57,289 nucleotides of DNA from contig CANIFU010000010.1 of NCBI GenBank assembly GCA_947466965.1, forward strand, positions 1-57,289. The letters are read 5' to 3'. The notes beneath the pieces were generated by a model. That model saw nothing but the letters and a program-made list of their open reading frames with translations, did no database searches and was not told where the DNA came from. Shown in pieces: positions 52,331-57,289 of the stretch (position 1 is its first letter; the number at the start of each line of letters is the position of its first letter). The stretch is from Bacteroidota bacterium. GTDB taxonomy: Bacteria; Bacteroidota; Bacteroidia; 2-12-FULL-35-15. Position numbers and translations under genes: made by a program.

Positions 52331-54454
52331 TTAATAACCGTTTTCTCTCCAGATGTATGAACGAGTGTTTGGATTATAGTAGGCTAATTTATTATTCTTT
52401 TCAAATTTAAGAACACCATTTAGATCCATCGTAATGTTGTCGATTTCACAAGCAACAATTAGCGTACCCGACAAATCAATTAAACCACTTTTTTCTTCTT
52501 TAGCAACAATATATAAACCATTACTAAGAGGGGCAATAGGTCTAACCTGATCGTACAAGAAATCAACAAGGAGCTTTCCGCTATTATTAATCAAACCGCA
52601 CCGATTGTTCTTCGTTACCACTGCTACACAGTTATTAAAAGGGTCTACCACGTCATAAAAATAGGGCATTATCAACTTTTGTTTCTCATCAAGAAATCCC
52701 CATTTTTCTTTTTTCATAACAGGAGCCAATCCTTCATTATAGGGTTCAATCCTGTCGAAATCTTTTGATGTTACATATTTTCCAGATTTATCGATTAAGC
52801 CTTGTTTTTTGTTTTTTTCAGCAACGACTACTTTATTTTTAAATTCTAAGGGCTGTAAAAAATTACCACTATAATCAAATTCAATAGGAATAATTAATTT
52901 ACCACTTCTGTCAGCAAAACCATATTTCTGATCTTTCATAACCATCACAACATCGTCTTTAAAATCGCCAATTAAATCATACTCACAAGGTAAAATAAAA
53001 TTTCCAGCCCTATCAATCAAGCCCATTTTCTTTAAGGATTTAACTTTTGCAATACCATTTTTAAAATCACCTACCCAATCAAATTTAAATGGGATTGATA
53101 CCTCGCCTTTTGTATTGATAAAACCAGACTGCCCTCCAAGTTCAACCGCTGCAATACCTTCGTGAAAATCAAATGCTTTTGTGAAAATTAAAGGAATTAC
53201 ATTTTCACCTTGTTGGTTTACATAACCAAATTTATCTTTAAACGAAACAGATGCATATCCCTCCGAAAATTCTGACACGTCATCAAATTCATATGGAATT
53301 ATTCGTTTTCCCATTTTATTTATGAGTCCGGATTTACCATTGAAGCGAACAACTGAAAATCCCTGCTTAAAGGATTCTACCTCTTCATAAATAAATGGTA
53401 TGACAAGTTTTCCTGCTTTATTTACAAAGCCTGATTTACCGTTTAATCCACATTCGGCAAACCCCTCAGCAAAAGGTTCTACCCATTCATAGATGCAAGG
53501 AATAACCGAAAAACCGGCTCCGTCTATAAACCCCCATTTACTATCTTCACGAATAGGAAGTAATATTTTATTACACAATTCCATATCCTCACTTAATAGA
53601 TTCTGAAAAGGAAAATCAGGAAATTCAGTTTTAAAATCTAACAATGAACTCAAATCGTATTTTGCTGAATACATTGAATAGATAGATAACCAGGCGTATT
53701 CAAAATTGGGATTATCAGGGTATTTCTTGACAAAACGATAATATTCTTCAACTCTTCCTAATTGAGTTGACAAAGAAAATATTTTATTTTTTGCTTCATC
53801 AGCAAAGGGACTATTGGGTTGTTCAATTAAAAATTGTTCAAACTCTTCTATTGTATTGTTTTTTGTAAGAGACATAAATTTTGAAAGATGATATTGCTCC
53901 TTCGCTTCCTTCAATTCAATTGCAAATGGATAACTTTCTATAAATGTCTGATAGGCCTGATGAGTATCAATCATTTTTACCTGGCTATACGCCAAACTAT
54001 TTCTCAATGCAATTGCTTCAAAACATTCTGGTGCAGTAATGTACATTTCAATAAATTTATTGAATGCAGAAACGGTATGCTGGCTTTTATAAAACTCAAA
54101 AGCCTTTTTTTCAATTTTACTTTTTAAAGAATCAATTGAAGAGAAGGATACACCAAAAGGTAAACAAGCTATTTTATTTTTCTCAGAAATTAATAGAAAA
54201 CTTCCCTCAGAAATAATAATATATTTATAGGCGCTATCTATATTTGAAAAAGGATTATCTGATCTAAAGTAAATAATACTTAAACCAAAAGCAGCTGAAG
54301 TTTTTTCTTTACTCAGCGATTTCTCAAACAATCTTTTCGCTTCAAAATAGTTGTATATTTTCAATGCCTGATATCCTTTTGATATGCTACCAGCATTTAA
54401 TTGACAATTCACAAAAAATAACAGAGACAAAAAAAACACCCTGAGCCTAATCAT
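52331..54454 (-). CDS. WG-repeat protein with N-terminal TPR-like region
   Basis: The 707-residue exported protein (signal to about residue 21) has a helical, TPR-like first half (YQALKIYNYFEAKRLFEKSLSKEKTSAAFGLSIIYF) and then at least nine WG (KWG) repeats from about residue 300 to 690, for example KWGFIDGAGFSVIPCIYEWVEPFAEGFAECGLNGKSGFVNKAGKLVIPFIYE. WG repeats occur in many Bacteroidota proteins, probably in ligand or protein binding, without known enzymatic activity. It lies 14 bases downstream of the convergent M23 gene. Confidence 0.85.
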   Translation of the reverse strand: MIRLRVFFLSLLFFVNCQLNAGSISKGYQALKIYNYFEAKRLFEKSLSKEKTSAAFGLSIIYFRSDNPFSNIDSAYKYIIISEGSFLLISEKNKIACLPFGVSFSSIDSLKSKIEKKAFEFYKSQHTVSAFNKFIEMYITAPECFEAIALRNSLAYSQVKMIDTHQAYQTFIESYPFAIELKEAKEQYHLSKFMSLTKNNTIEEFEQFLIEQPNSPFADEAKNKIFSLSTQLGRVEEYYRFVKKYPDNPNFEYAWLSIYSMYSAKYDLSSLLDFKTEFPDFPFQNLLSEDMELCNKILLPIREDSKWGFIDGAGFSVIPCIYEWVEPFAEGFAECGLNGKSGFVNKAGKLVIPFIYEEVESFKQGFSVVRFNGKSGLINKMGKRIIPYEFDDVSEFSEGYASVSFKDKFGYVNQQGENVIPLIFTKAFDFHEGIAAVELGGQSGFINTKGEVSIPFKFDWVGDFKNGIAKVKSLKKMGLIDRAGNFILPCEYDLIGDFKDDVVMVMKDQKYGFADRSGKLIIPIEFDYSGNFLQPLEFKNKVVVAEKNKKQGLIDKSGKYVTSKDFDRIEPYNEGLAPVMKKEKWGFLDEKQKLIMPYFYDVVDPFNNCVAVVTKNNRCGLINNSGKLLVDFLYDQVRPIAPLSNGLYIVAKEEKSGLIDLSGTLIVACEIDNITMDLNGVLKFEKNNKLAYYNPNTRSYIWRENGY

Positions 54455-54542
54455 ACTGCATAATAATTTCCTGTAAAATTAATCCAAAAAAGTGCAATTA
54501 AATATTTTTTTATTTAATACATAACGTACAGATTTATTATAG

Positions 54543-54550
54543 TATTTTTG
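54543..54550 (+). promoter_or_regulatory. Predicted -7 element for small membrane protein
   Basis: TATTTTTG matches TAnnTTTG and lies 27 bases before the ATG at 54578. No clear -33 element. Confidence 0.4.
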
Positions 54551-54577
54551 AAAAATTAAATTTTAATTTATATAAAT

Positions 54578-54775
54578 ATGTTTTCAAAAGGACAGATTGT
54601 TTTTGCTTTTATTTTTTTTGTAATGTTTATAATTGGAATCATTTGGGCATACCGAAAAGATAAAATACACAATAAAATAATGTTCAAAGGAAGCTATAAA
54701 GTATTACTATTTGCTCTTTTTATCTTTTTTGCCTTGTATGGTCTCGTTAAACTGAAACATTTTTTAGTTCCTTAA
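54578..54775 (+). CDS. Small membrane protein, two helices
   Basis: The 65-residue product has two hydrophobic helices (VFAFIFFVMFIIGIIWAY near residues 8-25 and VLLFALFIFFALYGLVKL near 43-60) joined by a basic loop RKDKIHNKIMFKGSYK. The start, MFSKGQI, and layout are similar to a small conserved protein I associate with Bacteroidota genomes; no function is known. It has a -7 element upstream. Confidence 0.65.
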   Translation: MFSKGQIVFAFIFFVMFIIGIIWAYRKDKIHNKIMFKGSYKVLLFALFIFFALYGLVKLKHFLVP

Positions 54776-54886
54776 TTCGATGTTAAAGGCTTAGAAATAA
54801 ATGAAATACAATTATTTATAACAACTTAACGTCATAATAATTAATTAATATTAAAATATTTTTTTAATTATTATCGTTAAAATACA

Positions 54887-54894
54887 TATATTTG
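54887..54894 (+). promoter_or_regulatory. Predicted -7 element for secreted protein
   Basis: TATATTTG matches TAnnTTTG, 30 bases before the ATG at 54925. The -33 region is very A/T-rich with no TTG at standard spacing. Confidence 0.4.
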
Positions 54895-54924
54895 TAGACG
54901 AATTTACTAATATTGGCTGATAAA

Positions 54925-55713
54925 ATGAAATTATTTCCACTTCTAACTTTTTTATTTCTACTTTTTTTAAGCAACACTTTTGCTGCAATCATTGTAGTTG
55001 AAGGTAAATATCAAAATGAGAATTTATACATTCAAAATGGGTATGCCGGAAATGGAGTAGGATTTTGCACCTATGAAGTAACAGTAAATGGTAAAACATC
55101 CACAGATGAATTAAATTCATCTGCTTTTGAAATTGACTTTTCTGCCTTTTCAATTAAACCAGGAACACCTGTAATTGTTGAAATTCGACACAAAGATGAT
55201 TGCAGTCCGAAAGTTTTAAATCCTGAAGTTTTAAAACCAAAAGCAACATTTGAAGTCATAAATATTGATATTGATAAAAATGGAATATTAAGTTGGTCAA
55301 CAAAAAAAGAAATAGGTTCTTTGCCATACATTATAGAACAATACCGATGGAACAAATGGATTGTTATAGGAGAAATAAATGGAAAAGGTTCTATGGATAA
55401 AAATTCTTATTCATTTCAAACAACTTCACACTCAGGTGAAAATAAATTCAGAGTAAAGCAAATCGGTTATGGTGGTGTTTTAAAATCATCAACTAATGTG
55501 GTTTTTATATCTGCAAAAATACAACCGACATATACGATTGCTAAAAACAGAAAGTATATTGATTTTTCTTCCGAAACGAATTACGAAGTATTTGATATTT
55601 ATGGCAATGTCATTAAACGAGGTTTTGGAAATAAAATAGATATTGATAATCTTGAAAGGGGAAATTATTATTTGTGTTATGATAATATTATGACCGATTT
55701 TAAGAAAAAATAA
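54925..55713 (+). CDS. Secreted protein, possible T9SS-type C-terminus
   Basis: The ATG at 54925 gives a signal peptide (MKLFPLLTFLFLLFLSNTFA); a TTG four codons earlier is less likely. The 262-residue product has a beta-rich N-terminal part (IVVEGKYQNENLYIQNGYAGNGVGFCTYEVTVNG), a fibronectin-like middle (SWSTKKEIGSLPYIIEQYRWNKWIVIGEI), and a C-terminal part, SETNYEVFDIYGNVIKRGFGNKIDIDNLERGNYYLCYDNIMTDFKKK, with the turn-plus-GxYY pattern of T9SS sorting domains but shorter. Function unknown. Confidence 0.65.
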   Translation: MKLFPLLTFLFLLFLSNTFAAIIVVEGKYQNENLYIQNGYAGNGVGFCTYEVTVNGKTSTDELNSSAFEIDFSAFSIKPGTPVIVEIRHKDDCSPKVLNPEVLKPKATFEVINIDIDKNGILSWSTKKEIGSLPYIIEQYRWNKWIVIGEINGKGSMDKNSYSFQTTSHSGENKFRVKQIGYGGVLKSSTNVVFISAKIQPTYTIAKNRKYIDFSSETNYEVFDIYGNVIKRGFGNKIDIDNLERGNYYLCYDNIMTDFKKK

Positions 55714-55834
55714 TTCGAGCTTGTTGAACAACTACATTCAGTTCACTTATAATCATTGCTGTAGCACCCCATACAATTAAACCATTTATTTCATAATAAG
55801 GAGTTTTTATATTCTCTCCGCTACTTTGCATAAT
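55700..55834 (-). pseudogene. 3' fragment of Nudix CoA pyrophosphatase, cut by IS
   Basis: On the minus strand 44 codons run from the IS border to a TAA at 55702-55700. They encode a sequence ending in a C-terminus with TPYYEINGLIVWGATAM, which is the characteristic tail of NudL-type CoA pyrophosphatases. The Nudix box itself would lie on the far side of the insertion, outside the window. The stop overlaps the end of the convergent secreted-protein gene. Confidence 0.75.
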
Positions 55835-55862
55835 TAGTCGACTATCAAAAAGTCTGCTATCA
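55835..55862 (+). repeat. Left terminal inverted repeat of the IS
   Basis: The repeat starts TAGTCG; bases 11-20 read TCAAAAAGTC. Both blocks recur, inverted, at the right end in the same register. The outer limit could differ by one or two bases. Confidence 0.75.
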
Positions 55863-55950
55863 TAACGATATCAACAAAAAAGGTTTAAAAGATGTTATAA
55901 AAATCTGCAAGAAATGAATAAAGATATTCATAAATCTTGCAGATTTGCGT

Positions 55951-57279
55951 ATGCTATCAAAACCGAAAAACACTTCACAACTTGGTTTTTTCATCACATT
56001 TGAAGACCAGTTAAATCATCAACATCCTTTATTTAAATTAGGCAAAGCGATTCACTGGCAGGTGTTTGAGGATTCTTTTTCAAAACATTATAGTGCCACA
56101 ATGGGAGCTCCAGCAAAGCCAATTAGGTTGATGGTGTCTCTACTGATTTTAAAACAATTGCGTAATTTAAGTGATGAAAGTATTGTTGAACAATGGAGTG
56201 AAAATGCCTATTATCAACACTTTGGTGGGGAACAAGTTTTTAGAGCAGAGCAACCGTGTGTAGCAACAGAGCTAGTGGAGTTCCGCAAAAGGATTGGACC
56301 AGAAGGGATAGAGTTAATTTTAAAAGAAAGTATTCGTGTTAATGGGAAAGATTCAAATGATGATACATTAAGTGGAGATACAACTGTTCAAGAAAAAAAT
56401 ATCACTTATCCAACGGATGATAAATTGTACAAAAAAATCATTGATAAGTGCCAAGCGATTGCGGTAAAGGAACAAATAGAGCTACGCCAAAGTTATAAAC
56501 ACACAGTAAAAAAGTTGAGTATTATCCAGCGACTAAGACGTAACAAAGGCGGTGATGTTAAAGCACGCAGGGCAAGTAAAAAAGTAAAAACTATTGCAGG
56601 CAGATTGGTAAGGGAGCTTAAACGAAAACTGCCAGCAACTATCCTGAATAAATATGCAATGGATTTAGAGTTGTACACTAAAGTGTTAGCTCAAAAAAGA
56701 AGCGACAGTAATAAAATTTACAGCCTACATGAGCCTCATGTAAAGTGCTACACCAAAGGTAAAGAGCATAAGAAATTTGAATTTGGAAGTAAAGTATCCA
56801 TACTTATTACACAAAAAACAGGAGTGATTGTTGGGGCATTAAATTTTAATGATACGTTACATGATTCAAAAACATTACCAGATGCATTACAACAATACGA
56901 ACGGCTAACGGGGAAGCAAGCAAAGGATGTGTTTTTAGACAGAGGTTACAGAGGTCCAAAAACAATAAACCACACCAACTTACATACACCTAAACCAAAT
57001 CCAAACATAACCAAATCAACACGCAGAAAGCACAAACGAAGAGCTGCAATAGAGCCAACCATAGGACATTTAAAACATGATTACAGAATGATACGCAACT
57101 ACCTCAAAGGTGCGATTGGTGATGAAATGAATGTGATGTTATCGGCTGCTGCAATGAACTTTAAACGAATAATGAATCTCTGGAAACAGGGACTTGAATT
57201 TTTTATTGAAAATTTATGCTTCGTTTTAATCACCCAATACTTAAATTTATTTGCTCGAAAAGTAAAATTGACTTTTTGA
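55951..57279 (+). CDS. IS5-family DDE transposase
   Basis: The ATG at 55951 gives MLSKPKNTSQLGFFITFEDQ; a TTG two codons earlier is also open. The 442-residue protein has the IS5-type N-terminal block GAPAKPIRLMVSLLILKQLRNLSDESIVEQW near 50-80. The DDE triad is visible as the Asp in LSGDTTVQEKN near 141, the Asp in VFLDRGYRG near 330, and the Glu in AAIEPTIGHLKHDYRM near 371. It is intact, so the copy may be active. Confidence 0.93.
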   Translation: MLSKPKNTSQLGFFITFEDQLNHQHPLFKLGKAIHWQVFEDSFSKHYSATMGAPAKPIRLMVSLLILKQLRNLSDESIVEQWSENAYYQHFGGEQVFRAEQPCVATELVEFRKRIGPEGIELILKESIRVNGKDSNDDTLSGDTTVQEKNITYPTDDKLYKKIIDKCQAIAVKEQIELRQSYKHTVKKLSIIQRLRRNKGGDVKARRASKKVKTIAGRLVRELKRKLPATILNKYAMDLELYTKVLAQKRSDSNKIYSLHEPHVKCYTKGKEHKKFEFGSKVSILITQKTGVIVGALNFNDTLHDSKTLPDALQQYERLTGKQAKDVFLDRGYRGPKTINHTNLHTPKPNPNITKSTRRKHKRRAAIEPTIGHLKHDYRMIRNYLKGAIGDEMNVMLSAAAMNFKRIMNLWKQGLEFFIENLCFVLITQYLNLFARKVKLTF

Positions 57280-57289
57280 GGTGCGACTA
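57262..57289 (-). repeat. Right terminal inverted repeat of the IS
   Basis: Read on the minus strand it starts TAGTCG and has TCAAAAAGTC at positions 11-20, as at the left end; the four bases between differ. The last base of the window is the outer base of this repeat. Confidence 0.75.

Larger units (their letters stand above)
55835..57289 (+). mobile_element. IS5-family insertion sequence
   Basis: The element is about 1455 bp, bounded by imperfect terminal inverted repeats that both begin TAGTCG and share TCAAAAAGTC. It contains one transposase gene. Its right end coincides with the end of the window, so the target duplication cannot be read. Length, single frame and transposase motifs fit IS5. 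Confidence 0.85.

Overview
The window is a low-GC, gene-dense piece of a Bacteroidota chromosome. The evidence for the phylum is consistent. Several upstream regions carry the Bacteroidota promoter element TAnnTTTG. A secreted protein looks like a type IX secretion (T9SS) substrate, and a T9SS Plug homologue and a PorE-like OmpA protein are encoded. DUF4249-type, head-GIN, WG-repeat and propeller-sensor proteins typical of the phylum are also present. I see no tRNA, rRNA, CRISPR array or riboswitch. The window ends exactly on the terminal inverted repeat of an insertion sequence, as a contig broken at a repeated element would.

Layout. 1-9.3 kb: lipoprotein hydrolase, TspO, DnaK, a DUF4249-like lipoprotein, PanB, a frameshifted GxxExxY gene between short inverted repeats, an RluA-type pseudouridine synthase, a probable T9SS substrate, ArfB and a cell-wall amidase. 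9.4-15.1 kb (minus strand): THUMP methyltransferase, PfkA, YdcF-like protein, PriA. 15.5-20.1 kb (plus strand): lipoprotein, small secreted protein, and an ABCG-like exporter with a TerB-like N-terminus. 20.3-27.3 kb (minus strand): a partner-switching cluster with SiaC-like and SiaB-like proteins, an unknown lipoprotein and two membrane SpoIIE/PP2C phosphatases, one of them with a periplasmic propeller sensor. 27.4-33.7 kb: methyltransferase, ZIP transporter, two peroxiredoxins, OmpH/Skp, MazG-like protein, LysE-type exporter, GH3 protein. 34-38.2 kb (minus strand): MFS transporter, DUF885 hydrolase, M42 aminopeptidase. 38.4-42.8 kb (plus strand): TPR protein, PorE-like protein, MnmD, Nudix. 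42.9-47.4 kb (minus strand): PagL-like deacylase, head-GIN lipoprotein, a truncated LTA-synthase-type membrane protein, T9SS Plug, ApaG. 47.5-55.7 kb: MazG, PAP2-like phosphatase, cyclophilin, di-haem peroxidase, M23/LysM peptidase, WG-repeat protein and small membrane or secreted proteins. 55.7-57.3 kb: an IS5-type element inserted in the 3' end of a Nudix CoA-pyrophosphatase gene.

The most system-like region is 20.3-27.3 kb. SiaB-type kinase, SiaC-type target and SpoIIE phosphatases are the parts of the Pseudomonas SiaABC switch, but the diguanylate cyclase SiaD is absent, so the output is unknown. Other points of interest are the LTA-synthase stub translationally coupled to the Plug gene, the TerB-ABC exporter trio, the GxxExxY cassette, and two intergenic stretches that look like decayed coding sequence or interspersed repeats. 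Functional calls come from motif recognition in the translated sequence; no database search was run.
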